13,681 nt of DNA from CAUYUA01 sp963575675 (GTDB lineage Bacteria; Pseudomonadota; Alphaproteobacteria; Azospirillales; Azospirillaceae): the NCBI GenBank assembly GCA_963575675.1, contig CAUYUA010000276.1, positions 1-13,681 on the forward strand, in the 5' to 3' direction. Positions 6,305-13,681 of this stretch are shown here, piece after piece; positions within the stretch are counted from its first letter, which is position 1, and every line of letters begins with the position of its first letter. Made by a program: the position numbers and the translations under genes. Below the pieces are notes generated by a model. It had not been told where the DNA came from. It did no database searches and was given only the letters and a program-made list of their open reading frames with translations.

Positions 6305-7373
6305 AATCCCAAACTCCTTCGACAAAATGCCCCCAACCCGCAGCGGCCTCTTCTTGGACGCACAGCGTATCGGTTTCGGAAGAAACAAAAGGTTGATCCA
6401 AAAAGTAAACCGCGCCCGCAGGAACGGCGAAACGGGTCGGCTTGGGGCCTCTGCGCGCCATATCCCAACCGGAAACCGGCTCAGCCCGCGCCGTCGCCGC
6501 CGCCACCGGCTTCAAATCAGGCGGCCGCCATCCCGGATCGGGAAACAATCCCGGCGTGGTCAGCAACACCATGCGTCTTGGATTTTTGCTCTTAGGCGGC
6601 TTCGGCCACGAGATCGGCGTCTTGCAGCGGCGAACGATCGCTCTCCGAGCTTCCCCGCCCAAAGGAACGATCGCCGAATCCGGAAGCTTCGTGACGGCTT
6701 CATTCGGCGCGATAATGTCCACCAACAAACGAACCTTTTGTTTCAACGCCAAAAACTCCGCCGAAAACAACTGGCCCTCAGCTCCCGTCCCGGTCTCTGG
6801 AGCGATCGAAACCGATACTCTGCGATCATGGCCGTAGAGGTCTTCAGCCTTTACCAATTCCTTGCCGTCCGGCGCGCCGCTGGCCAACAAAGTTTTGAGG
6901 CCGGCCAAAGTCAAATAACCGGCGACGGATTCCAGGCTTCCCGCCGTCCGCGCCCACAGAGGATGCAAACCATCGGGACTGCGTCGGCCCGGCGGCGGCT
7001 TCGCCAACGGCGCCAACCGGATCAAAGGGCCGTCCTTGTTTCCCTTGGATCGGCGAAGACAGGTCGGAGTAGGCACGACCGGTTGATCGTCAAGGCCGAA
7101 CCATGGACCGCGAATCTTAAGAGCGGCCACTCCGTGCGCCTGCGGCGTTTGCCCCTCGGCCATCGCGTCGGCAAAGCTGACCCCACGTTTCATTTGCTCT
7201 CCCAAAGCTTCAAAGTCGCAGCCGTTGGCCTCCAATAACCAGGTGCGCAAGGCTCCAGCCACGGTCTGCGGCGTCGGCAGGCCGGAGCGGACCTGTGATC
7301 CGGCGTCGAACGGGCGGCCGTCACGAAAAAACAAAACATCGAGCGGCTCGATCTCATAGGTGTAACGAGGCAT
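6297..7373 (-). CDS. cmr3: Cmr3, Cas5-type subunit that grips the crRNA 5' tag
   Basis: The product is 358 aa, normal for Cmr3. The N-terminus IEPLDVLFFRDGRPFDAGSQ (8-27) followed by GLPTPQTVAGALRTWLL is diagnostic of the family. The C-terminal part has VPAGAVYFLDQP and AAAGWGHFVEGVWDY, fitting the second RAMP half with its glycine-rich turn. In Cmr complexes Cmr3 sits next to Cmr2 at the foot and holds the 8-nt crRNA tag, here AUUGAAAC. The start has AAGGAG 10 bases upstream and lies 19 bases after the cmr2 stop. Nothing appears truncated. Confidence 0.95.
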   Translation of the reverse strand: MPRYTYEIEPLDVLFFRDGRPFDAGSQVRSGLPTPQTVAGALRTWLLEANGCDFEALGEQMKRGVSFADAMAEGQTPQAHGVAALKIRGPWFGLDDQPVVPTPTCLRRSKGNKDGPLIRLAPLAKPPPGRRSPDGLHPLWARTAGSLESVAGYLTLAGLKTLLASGAPDGKELVKAEDLYGHDRRVSVSIAPETGTGAEGQLFSAEFLALKQKVRLLVDIIAPNEAVTKLPDSAIVPLGGEARRAIVRRCKTPISWPKPPKSKNPRRMVLLTTPGLFPDPGWRPPDLKPVAAATARAEPVSGWDMARRGPKPTRFAVPAGAVYFLDQPFVSSETDTLCVQEEAAAGWGHFVEGVWDYV

Positions 7374-7392
7374 GATTTAAGGACTCCTTCGC

Positions 7393-9864
7393 TCAGCGAT
7401 CGCGCCCTCGGGCTAAAAATGAGGCCGACTGACAAAGAACGGCAAAAGATGCGGCCGAGGCGTCGGTTTTCAGCCATGCCGTATAATCATCAAATAAGCC
7501 GGAGATGGTTTCGACGTCCTTATCCATAACCTTCCCGTCCGAACAACGACGAAGCAACCGGCGAAGCTCGGCGCGGATTAATTCGCGTTGAACGCCGTCA
7601 AGCGTCGACGCTTCGCTGCGCAGCCGATAGGCCCAACGGTCGGTCATGCCGTCCTGGAATCTTTGCTGCAAAGCGGCGAACCGCTCCGCTAAGCTCCAAG
7701 ACAAACGTTGCAAGGCGTGCTCGCCGGAACGACGGCGCACCGTCAGCCCCACTTGATCGCGGCCGCCGCTTTTGGCGATTTTCTCAGCCGCACGCGCAGC
7801 GTCCAGGGCTTGACGCAAATCCTCCTTGTAATGGACCACGGCGACTCCGGCCGAAAGAGACGCCTTCTCTCCCATCGCCTCGGGTGATTTAAAGGCGTCG
7901 GATAAGGCGCGCGCGCAATTCAGCGCTTGCGAGACCGGCATCATTGCCAGCACGTCGTCTCCTCCCGCGTAGATCAGTACGCCGTGACATTTCTCTGCAA
8001 TTTGGGGAGCCAACTTTCCAGCAAAATGGTTGAGCGCGCTGCTGATCGCCGCATGTAAGGCCGGACCGACCGGCCGCTTGGCGTCCAACGCTTTGGCGAC
8101 CGTTTTCTTGTCGGGCAAATCCTTAAAATACTTCTTTAACTTCGGATGCAAAACCTCACTCAACGCTGGCGCTTTCCGGCCAGCCAGCCAGTCGCCCATG
8201 TTGTCGCCGTCGGCGACCAAGATCGCGTAGTAGGCTGGCGGCGCTCCAAGTTCTTTGCCGACCGCGCGGATGGTCTCGTTGAGAGTAGGCGGGCAAGGAT
8301 CGTCTTCTTCTTCCTTCTCTCCGCCGTGCAACCAACGACCGTTCCAATTCGGATAGTCTCCGGGATCGATTTTAGCCTTCTCAAGCCATTCCTTGGCTGC
8401 AATCGTCGCCGTGTCGGGAAAACGGGCCGTCGCCCGATCAACGCCAAGCGCGGCGCTTAAGCAGACAGGCGCGGCGAACCGCTTGGTTAAACTAATAGCG
8501 CACAAGCGTTCGCCTTTGCGAATGCGGACGCCGTCTATGCTTACTTGCTTCTCGGCGACCTGTCGCCAAAACTCCCGAGAGCCTTCAAAATCAACCGGTC
8601 CCATCTGGTCAAAGCTGCCGAGGATCGAACATTTCAGCGGATGAGACTCCCCCGGACGCGCTGGCGTCACCGGAACCGGGCGGATCGAACGCGCCGCTTC
8701 GGCAATCCGGCCCACCGCTTCGATCTGTGCCGCCCAAACGCCAGCGTTTTTCTGAGGATAGTTAGGCTGTCGCTCCGCAGGAATCGCATCGGCCAACGCC
8801 CAAATCGGCTTCGCCTGTTCCAGACTTGAGCAGCCGAGACGCGTCAATTCCTTCTTATCCAATTCGGCTTCCGGAACGACGACCCACGACACTTCGGGCA
8901 AGGTCGCAATCTGCTCGTCCCAACGATCGACCCAATTAGAGCAAAGAGGATCAAGCTTCTCGGCCAGAGCGCTGCGGACGGAAATCGATAAATCCCGCCA
9001 CGCTTTCCGCGCCGCCGCCTCACAGGCTTCGCCTAATTGATGAGACGTCTCCCATGGAACAAGAGCCATGAACCGATTGGGCAATCCGGCGACCAAGCGC
9101 TGATTACCTGTTGTTTCCGGAACGGCTTTGATCCCTTTTTCATTGCGCAGCCAAGCGTCAGCAAGCGCGTTTCCACGCAGCGCCGGAAAAATAAAGGCGG
9201 TCGGCCCACATTCGTCCAACACCGGCCGCATCGCTTGAAATATCAGCCAAGACAAGAGGATGCTGCCGGTCCAGAGATCGCGCAAGGAACGGGCCGCCGC
9301 AATAAAACCTTGAACCGGTCCGAGCGACAAACTAAGGAAGGCCGCTCCTCCCGACCGTCGCGTCGCTGCCGCCCACGCCGTGGCGATGTCGTTGTGATGC
9401 CAAATCGAATGATCCGGCAGCCTCGTGTCGGCAAGGATATGCAGCCAGTCGTCACCCAATTCCTTTTGCAATCGCTCCGGCAATAATCTCCACAAGGCCA
9501 ATAAACTTTGTTCTGCGCTTCCATCTTTGGAGATTTCTCCAATTATCTCACCGACGGCCTTCTCGTTCAACTCCCCGCAAGAAATCATGCGTTGAGCGCC
9601 GGACACGGAATGAAAGACGGTGAACTTACCTCCTTTTTCCGGACCAACGGAACATCCTTCCCAGTCGGGCATAGGCGGCGCCCGCTCAGCAATCGCGGCC
9701 TTGATGTCGGCCGGTTGAGCGTCCTTCTTGTCAACCGACTCGTTTGCAATCACCTTCTCTATGTAGCGCTCAGTACGAGAAACATGATGCCGGATGTCCA
9801 ACGCTTTATCCGGAGGATCATGTAGAAAAACCTTCAGCAGATGAATAGCGTCGTTGATCTCCAT
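7393..9864 (-). CDS. cmr2: Cmr2 (Cas10), large subunit with HD nuclease and cOA synthase palm
   Basis: The product is 823 aa. The N-terminal HD domain begins with LLKVFLHDPPDKAL, keeping the HD dyad (H15, D16), and continues with ADTRLPDHSIWHHND (145-159), a typical Cmr2 segment. A first palm-like region contains SLGPVQGFIAAARSLRDLW (180-198), and HPLKCSILGSFDQMGP (408-422) is also characteristic. The second palm has YYAILVADGDNMGDWL (545-560) and the GGDD motif in IYAGGDDVLAMM (634-637). A C-terminal helical domain follows from about 720. Intact HD and GGDD predict both target-activated ssDNA cutting and ATP-to-cOA synthesis. The cOA product fits the CARF genes on either side. The start has AAGGA 6 bases upstream and lies 13 bases after the preceding CARF gene. 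Confidence 0.97.
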   Translation of the reverse strand: MEINDAIHLLKVFLHDPPDKALDIRHHVSRTERYIEKVIANESVDKKDAQPADIKAAIAERAPPMPDWEGCSVGPEKGGKFTVFHSVSGAQRMISCGELNEKAVGEIIGEISKDGSAEQSLLALWRLLPERLQKELGDDWLHILADTRLPDHSIWHHNDIATAWAAATRRSGGAAFLSLSLGPVQGFIAAARSLRDLWTGSILLSWLIFQAMRPVLDECGPTAFIFPALRGNALADAWLRNEKGIKAVPETTGNQRLVAGLPNRFMALVPWETSHQLGEACEAAARKAWRDLSISVRSALAEKLDPLCSNWVDRWDEQIATLPEVSWVVVPEAELDKKELTRLGCSSLEQAKPIWALADAIPAERQPNYPQKNAGVWAAQIEAVGRIAEAARSIRPVPVTPARPGESHPLKCSILGSFDQMGPVDFEGSREFWRQVAEKQVSIDGVRIRKGERLCAISLTKRFAAPVCLSAALGVDRATARFPDTATIAAKEWLEKAKIDPGDYPNWNGRWLHGGEKEEEDDPCPPTLNETIRAVGKELGAPPAYYAILVADGDNMGDWLAGRKAPALSEVLHPKLKKYFKDLPDKKTVAKALDAKRPVGPALHAAISSALNHFAGKLAPQIAEKCHGVLIYAGGDDVLAMMPVSQALNCARALSDAFKSPEAMGEKASLSAGVAVVHYKEDLRQALDAARAAEKIAKSGGRDQVGLTVRRRSGEHALQRLSWSLAERFAALQQRFQDGMTDRWAYRLRSEASTLDGVQRELIRAELRRLLRRCSDGKVMDKDVETISGLFDDYTAWLKTDASAASFAVLCQSASFLARGRDR

Positions 9865-9877
9865 GGGAATTCCTTAT

Positions 9878-10993
9878 TCATTCCATGTGCAGGCTGGATA
9901 CGGGCAGATCGAGAATAAAGCGAGTGCGTGGGCGACGCCCGACCGGGTTCAGCAAATAGATCGAAGCAGCCGCCCCCAAGGCGTTGCGAAGCCTCTTATT
10001 GAGGTCCGCTTTTTTCTGTTCGAACCATTCTTTGGTCATGCCATTCGGAAGACCATTACAAACCCGTTCGAACGCCTCATTGCCGGTCCCAAACAGAGTC
10101 CCATATTCAGCAAGAACTTCATCTGCTGACAATTCTGTCCAGTGAATTGCGGCGTTTGCTCCATTGTTTATCCGTCTCCGAATAAAGCAGACATAGAAAG
10201 CAAGAAGCAAAGGCGGCAAACGCACTTCACGCCGATGACAAACCAATCGCCTGTTCCGATAATTCAGTGTCAAAGAAGGAGGAGCGAGAGCCGCCTGGGC
10301 TTCGACAATCGTCGCGGTGTAACCACTATCGCCTGACAGCAAAGATTCTGGCAATCCTTGACGCAAACGAACGAATGGGATTTCCGCCAACGTGATTACG
10401 GCATCGCTGGTGCTGATCGGACGCTGCTCGCGCGAATACAGAACTCTCGGTTTGCTCGGTGGATAATAGAACTCGGGATGTGACTGGAACGGTTCATTCA
10501 CCAAAACATGTGAAAGCGCATCCTGAGGCCGTCCGTAGAGTGAAAGCGCGTAGCCGAGCAAAAAACCGAACGTCTTACGTCCCCCCGCAATCGAAGCATG
10601 AACGGCGCTCTTCTCATCGGCCGTCAATCGACGAACCAAACGAGTGATGAAATCTGCCGCTGCTGCGTTGTCGACGTCGGAAACGATGTCGTCAAGCGGC
10701 CTACCGGCCGCATCGGAAATAACATGAATGTTTTCCGGTTTTAAAACTCCGGCAAGCGTCGGTCGGCCGACATCCTCGGCCAATGAAGACAATGCGGGCC
10801 GGTCACCGCCCAACAGCGTTAACTGAGCGCGATGCCGGCCCTCGCCGGTCGTCACTAAATGCACTTCCGTCGGCATAAACGGATTAGACCGCATTGTCAA
10901 CGCATACAAAGTTTCAGTCACAACTTGTGGGGTCAAACCGACAGCCGATAAAACAATCCGTCGCTGAAAATCTTCTACGCATTCGCCCGTCAT
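9878..10993 (-). CDS. NE0113-family CARF protein with winged-helix-like C-terminus
   Basis: The product is 371 aa. Residues about 12-235 match the CARF family called NE0113 (a family sometimes labelled Csm6 in databases, from memory). The opening pattern is VLSAVGLTPQVVTETLYAL (14-32), then TEVHLVTTGEGRHRA, ENIHVISD, and the ligand-loop motif ASIAGGRKTFGFLLGYAL (133-150). CARF domains bind cyclic oligoadenylates. The C-terminal part (about 240-365) has a beta pattern around LNYRNRRLVCHRREVRLP, a run of helices, a basic helix ADLNKRLRNALG and a final strand RTRFILDLP. That order resembles a winged helix-turn-helix more than a HEPN RNase. An R-x6-H string (R246 to H253) exists but falls in the predicted beta region. 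It is the first gene of the Cmr operon, so it is co-expressed with the cOA synthase. It could be a sensor, a ring nuclease or a regulator. The start at 10993 has no strong ribosome binding site. Confidence 0.82.
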   Translation of the reverse strand: MTGECVEDFQRRIVLSAVGLTPQVVTETLYALTMRSNPFMPTEVHLVTTGEGRHRAQLTLLGGDRPALSSLAEDVGRPTLAGVLKPENIHVISDAAGRPLDDIVSDVDNAAAADFITRLVRRLTADEKSAVHASIAGGRKTFGFLLGYALSLYGRPQDALSHVLVNEPFQSHPEFYYPPSKPRVLYSREQRPISTSDAVITLAEIPFVRLRQGLPESLLSGDSGYTATIVEAQAALAPPSLTLNYRNRRLVCHRREVRLPPLLLAFYVCFIRRRINNGANAAIHWTELSADEVLAEYGTLFGTGNEAFERVCNGLPNGMTKEWFEQKKADLNKRLRNALGAAASIYLLNPVGRRPRTRFILDLPVSSLHME

Positions 10994-11131
10994 GGCTTAT
11001 ACTTTCAAGGTCACTCAACAGACTTAACATAGGAGGAAAAAAAATCCAAGTTCCACAAGCTTGTCGAGAATGACCGAAAGCAAAAATTGCGTTACGGTGA
11101 CGCAATTGATCTTGCACGCAAACGAGCATAC
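10994..11131. promoter_or_regulatory. Divergent control region between the Cmr operon and the csx16 operon
   Basis: The two operons are read outward from this 138-base gap, so both promoters should lie in or near it. I could not find a convincing -35/-10 pair on either strand. It contains a 21-base dyad at 11086-11106, an A/T-rich run of eight A at 11037-11044, and an AGGAGG at 11031-11036 with no start codon at usable distance. Confidence 0.7.
11086..11106. promoter_or_regulatory. 21-base dyad, candidate operator
   Basis: The arms ATTGCGT (11086-11092) and ACGCAAT (11100-11106) are perfect reverse complements. The inner bases TAC G GTG continue the symmetry around a central G, so nine of ten base pairs match. 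It lies 26 bases before the csx16 ATG and 93 bases before the CARF gene start. The length and symmetry suit a dimeric DNA-binding protein. The regulator is not known; the winged-helix-like CARF protein encoded next door is one candidate. Confidence 0.5.
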
Positions 11132-11485
11132 ATGACCACGTACATCATCACCCGGCATGCTGGCAGTCTCGATTGGCTTAAACAACGCGGGGTGGAAGGA
11201 GAATGGATTTACCATATGGAAATAACGGATATCGCCCGACTTCAGCCGGGGGATACGGTCATCGGCACCCTTCCTATTCCGGTTGTCGCCGCCGTATGCG
11301 CTGCGGGAGCGCGATACTTGCATTTAACGGTGGACGTTGACGCAGAGAACAGAGGAAAAGAATTAAGCACGACGACCCTCGATCGTTTCGGCGCTCGGCT
11401 GGAAGCGTTTCACGTCACCCCTGTCGATGACGGCAAGAAGATTTCAACAATCAAAGATCGCAATAACGGAGGAGAAATATCATGA
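11132..11485 (+). CDS. csx16: Csx16, small type III accessory protein, likely cOA ring nuclease
   Basis: The product is 117 aa. It matches the Csx16 (VVA1548-type) family: TTYIITRHAGSLDWLKQRG at the start, LQPGDTVIGTLPIPVVAAVC (37-56), ARYLHLTVDV, and RGKELS (74-79). Csx16 occurs only near type III CRISPR loci. As I recall, recent work describes it as a ring nuclease that degrades cyclic tetra-adenylate, which would switch the defence off after target clearance. I chose ATG 11132 over TTG 11087: TTYIITRHAGSLDWL is the family start, and the longer version would read through the dyad at 11086-11106. The ribosome binding site is weak (GAG only). The stop overlaps the next start as ATGA, so it is translated with the nuclease it probably restrains. 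Confidence 0.9.
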   Translation: MTTYIITRHAGSLDWLKQRGVEGEWIYHMEITDIARLQPGDTVIGTLPIPVVAAVCAAGARYLHLTVDVDAENRGKELSTTTLDRFGARLEAFHVTPVDDGKKISTIKDRNNGGEIS

Positions 11486-12621
11486 CTTTGCACATTATGT
11501 TCGTCTCGGAACAGGCGATGCCGTCTCTGATCCCGTCACTCTTGACAAAGAATAACGAAGATCGGTTTTTTCCGGCCCGACATGTATTGTTCATCGCCAC
11601 ACAGCAAATGCGTCAACGAGCCGAATGGTTGAGTGACGCGCTTCGTCCTCGTGGCGTTTCAGTGGAAATTTATGGCATTGACGGCCTTGCCAATGATTTC
11701 GAAAAGTTGCGTCAAATACTTGAAGACAAATTTATGGAGATTGATTGCCGCGATCCCAAAAAAGTGGTTGTTAACGTCACCGGCGGCACGAAACTCATGG
11801 CCCTTATGTCGTTTTCAATTGCTTCAGCACTCGAATGGCCTATCTATTACATCGACCATCAAAGCGATTACATCCTATGGCTGCATAACAAGAATATGCC
11901 GTCAATTCCGATTACCTTTGAAGGAAACATAAATGTTGTTATGGCGGCGCATGGTTTTACAATCGCGTCAGCCGATCGTAATCCCGTTGCACAAAATCTT
12001 CGCGATTTAGGAGAGGCTCTTATCGATCGACATGCCGAATTTGCCGACATCTTGCCGACTTTTAATTATTTGTGCATGGAAGCCGAGGCTAAGCTCAATG
12101 CTAATATACCACAAAGAATGATGGGACGCAGAGGATTCCAACCTCTCATTCAACTGTTTGAAAATGCCGGTCTCGTAAAGAGTCTACATGGGATGACTCT
12201 GTGTTTCCCAGATGAAGAATCACGGAAAATTGCCGCCGGCGGTTGGCTTGAAAGCTATATTTATGGAAAACTTTACGGGCTTCGCGGAAGACAAGGAAAT
12301 CGTGCATTGCGTGACGTGGCCACCAACGTCAATATCGCTGGCTCCAATGGAGCGCGCAATGAAATCGACGTAGCCTTCCTTTCCGGCAACCATATTGGAT
12401 TAATTGAGTGCAAGGCGCGTGGCCTCGTAAATGGTGAACCGGCATTTACTCAAGACGCTATTCATAAGCTAAAGTCTCTGCGTGACGCCGGCGGCAAACA
12501 GACTTACCTGTATTTGTGTTCTTATGCTCCACTTTCCAATGCCGTCGTCGAACGCGCAAATCAGGACGGAGTTAAAATAATTTCCGGTGGTCGTTTGGCC
12601 AACATTCATACGTTACTGTAA
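11482..12621 (+). CDS. card1: Card1/Can2-type CARF nuclease (DUF1887 family)
   Basis: The product is 379 aa. Residues about 1-155 form a CARF domain with the motif KVVVNVTGGTKLMALMSFSI (94-113) and a strand-rich N-terminus. The middle is helical. Residues about 250-379 form a PD-(D/E)XK nuclease domain: E257 in GGWLESYIYGKLYG, D296 in ARNEIDVAFL, and E309/K311 in HIGLIECKAR. All catalytic positions look intact. Characterised relatives are activated by cyclic tetra-adenylate and cut single-stranded DNA and RNA or nick DNA, causing dormancy. The start has a strong GGAGG 9 bases upstream and overlaps the csx16 stop by 4 bases. The strong site here compared with the weak one for csx16 suggests different translation levels for effector and off-switch. 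Confidence 0.92.
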   Translation: MTLHIMFVSEQAMPSLIPSLLTKNNEDRFFPARHVLFIATQQMRQRAEWLSDALRPRGVSVEIYGIDGLANDFEKLRQILEDKFMEIDCRDPKKVVVNVTGGTKLMALMSFSIASALEWPIYYIDHQSDYILWLHNKNMPSIPITFEGNINVVMAAHGFTIASADRNPVAQNLRDLGEALIDRHAEFADILPTFNYLCMEAEAKLNANIPQRMMGRRGFQPLIQLFENAGLVKSLHGMTLCFPDEESRKIAAGGWLESYIYGKLYGLRGRQGNRALRDVATNVNIAGSNGARNEIDVAFLSGNHIGLIECKARGLVNGEPAFTQDAIHKLKSLRDAGGKQTYLYLCSYAPLSNAVVERANQDGVKIISGGRLANIHTLL

Positions 12622-12644
12622 TCCTCGCACCTCATAAGCGCCCC

Positions 12645-13532
12645 ATGAACATGGAACATTTCCCGACCCTGACCACTTCTCTATCGGCCTGGCTTGGAAC
12701 GATCCCGATGCGCGCGTCGCGCTTTTCACTTGAAACTCCAGGAGTTCACGCGACGATCCCAATGCTTCGAGGCGTGTGGGGAGCGGCTCTTAAGCACCTC
12801 TCGAACGAGACGTTCGTTAAGGTTTTTGAAGGCGGTCCCGATCGCGCGCACGCCACTCCAGGATACATTCTGCGCCCGACAATTCTAAACAAAGGCGAAG
12901 AAACCGCCGCTGAATGGATTCTCTTTGGTTCGGCCATTGAGCACGAACAAACGTTGCTTCGGGCATGGGACATCGCCTCCGGAATGGGTTTAGGACCGGA
13001 ACGGAAGCGTTTTTTTATCCGCAAAGCAACGCCGCTTGATTCTTTCGGCAACCCATTTTCAAAAAGCGAGTGCTTTGAGGGCTTTGATTACCAAACATGG
13101 CGCCTGGGGACTGCGCCATGGCCTTTAGAGAGCGATCCGATAGCTTCACCTATCCGTCTTTCGTTCAGGTCTCCGTTGCGTCTGCTTGTCAAGCATCGCC
13201 AAATTGAAGAACCAACTATTGATGATATTATTCAATCCGGCCTAAGAAGAATTTCTATGATTTCAGAAAATTCAGCTCCTCAGGGATTAATAACAGAATG
13301 CATTAACTACACAAAAACCATTTATTGCTTGCCATGGAAAGGAGAAATAATTAATTTTCATCGATATTCAGCACGCCAGTCAAAAGAAATTGACCTTCGT
13401 GGCGTTTGTGGACACATAGATATGCCGCAAGGCGCCAGATTAATTTGGCCATTACTTTCAGCTTTGCGCTGGACGCATATCGGAAAAGCCACCGTCTTTG
13501 GGTTAGGTCAACCAATAATCACCGAATTGTAG
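12645..13532 (+). CDS. cas6: Cas6-family pre-crRNA processing endoribonuclease (RAMP)
   Basis: The product is 295 aa, matching the Cas6 C-terminal-domain family. The N-terminal half has IPMLRGVWGAALKHLS (38-53), then EWILFGSAIEHE and ASGMGLGPERKRFFI (111-125), which is the usual RAMP N-lobe pattern in this family. The C-terminus has LRGVCGHIDMPQGARLIWPL and the glycine-rich loop WTHIGKATVFGLGQPII (276-292). Cas6 cuts within repeats to leave the 8-nt tag; the repeat hairpin in the array fits. The gene is third in the csx16 operon, 23 bases after the card1 stop. ATG 12645 has no clear ribosome binding site; ATG 12651 is an equally plausible start two residues in. Catalytic residues vary in this family and I cannot assign them from sequence alone. 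Confidence 0.88.
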   Translation: MNMEHFPTLTTSLSAWLGTIPMRASRFSLETPGVHATIPMLRGVWGAALKHLSNETFVKVFEGGPDRAHATPGYILRPTILNKGEETAAEWILFGSAIEHEQTLLRAWDIASGMGLGPERKRFFIRKATPLDSFGNPFSKSECFEGFDYQTWRLGTAPWPLESDPIASPIRLSFRSPLRLLVKHRQIEEPTIDDIIQSGLRRISMISENSAPQGLITECINYTKTIYCLPWKGEIINFHRYSARQSKEIDLRGVCGHIDMPQGARLIWPLLSALRWTHIGKATVFGLGQPIITEL

Positions 13533-13681
13533 GTTATTACATCTGGTGCAATATCATTAACTGAACATGAATTGTATATAGAGGTCAAATTGATCATCAA
13601 GAATATTGCAAGTTTCCTAATGCGATGAGGGTTTTCGGTTGAGATACATGGACGGATTGCAACCTATGAGGTTGTTATGAG
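13533..13681. other. Intergenic sequence after cas6, no confident gene
   Basis: These 149 bases are A/T-richer than the genes before them. I see no strong terminator. A small inverted repeat, CAACCT (13660-13665) and AGGTTG (13669-13674) around ATG, sits near the right edge. A GAGG five bases before an ATG at 13677 could mark the start of another gene beyond the window, but only five bases of it would be visible. Confidence 0.6.

Noticed and set aside
6126..7238. A 370-codon plus-strand frame opposite cmr4 and cmr3
   Set aside because: It is Arg/Pro-rich, lacks a ribosome binding site and recognisable domains, and lies antisense to two clear Cmr genes. The same applies to the 274-codon frame at 3763-4587 and the 205-codon frame at 2153-2770.
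10235..10258. R-x6-H string (R246 to H253) as a HEPN RNase site in the NE0113 CARF protein
   Set aside because: It lies in a strand-like stretch before a leucine-rich helix rather than inside a C-terminal helix, so it does not fit HEPN placement. Kept only as a caveat.
11031..11050. AGGAGG as the ribosome binding site of a longer csx16
   Set aside because: No ATG, GTG or TTG lies 5 to 12 bases downstream, and the Csx16 family start is at 11132.
13627..13663. TTGCAAC near the right edge as a remnant CRISPR repeat
   Set aside because: Only seven bases match the end of the repeat; the 30 bases before it do not align.

Overview
The window is a nearly complete type III-B (Cmr) CRISPR-Cas locus. 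It has a CRISPR array, an adaptation pair, a full Cmr effector operon, and a second operon of cyclic-oligoadenylate (cOA) signalling proteins plus Cas6. There is no rRNA, tRNA, transposon or clear phylogenetic marker. By eye the genes are mid-G+C (about half), start mostly with ATG preceded by GGAG/AGGAG-type ribosome binding sites, and have tight ATGA overlaps. This fits a bacterium, probably an environmental Gram-negative or a metagenomic lineage; I cannot name the taxon.

Layout from left to right. (1) Positions 1-1068 hold 14 identical 37-nt repeats and 13 complete spacers; the array continues off the left edge. The ATTGAAAC end of the repeat lies on the minus strand, so the array is read leftward from a leader at 1069-1328. 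(2) cas2 and cas1 lie at 1329-2678 on the minus strand, just upstream of the leader in the same direction. (3) Positions 2851-10993, minus strand, form one tightly packed operon read as: CARF protein of the NE0113 family, cmr2 (cas10), cmr3, cmr4, cmr5, then a single 684-codon gene in which cmr6 and cmr1 are fused. (4) From a divergent control region at 10994-11131, a plus-strand operon carries csx16, a Card1/Can2-type CARF-nuclease, and cas6. (5) The last 149 bases have no confident gene.

How the parts should work together (inference from family knowledge). Cas6 cuts the array transcript and leaves an 8-nt ATTGAAAC tag on each crRNA. Cmr1 to Cmr6 plus Cmr2 assemble on the crRNA. Cmr4, with its conserved Asp, cuts bound target RNA. 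Cmr2 keeps both an HD dyad and a GGDD palm, so it should cut DNA and make cOA. The cOA would activate the Card1-type nuclease and be sensed by the NE0113-family CARF protein, and Csx16 would remove the signal. Cas1 and Cas2 add new spacers.

The most notable points are the Cmr6-Cmr1 fusion with an extra SH3/Tudor-like tail, two non-adjacent spacers that are 38/42 identical with matching boundaries, a CARF protein whose C-terminus looks like a winged helix rather than HEPN, and dyad-symmetric sites in both the leader and the divergent promoter region that share a GTTACG core.
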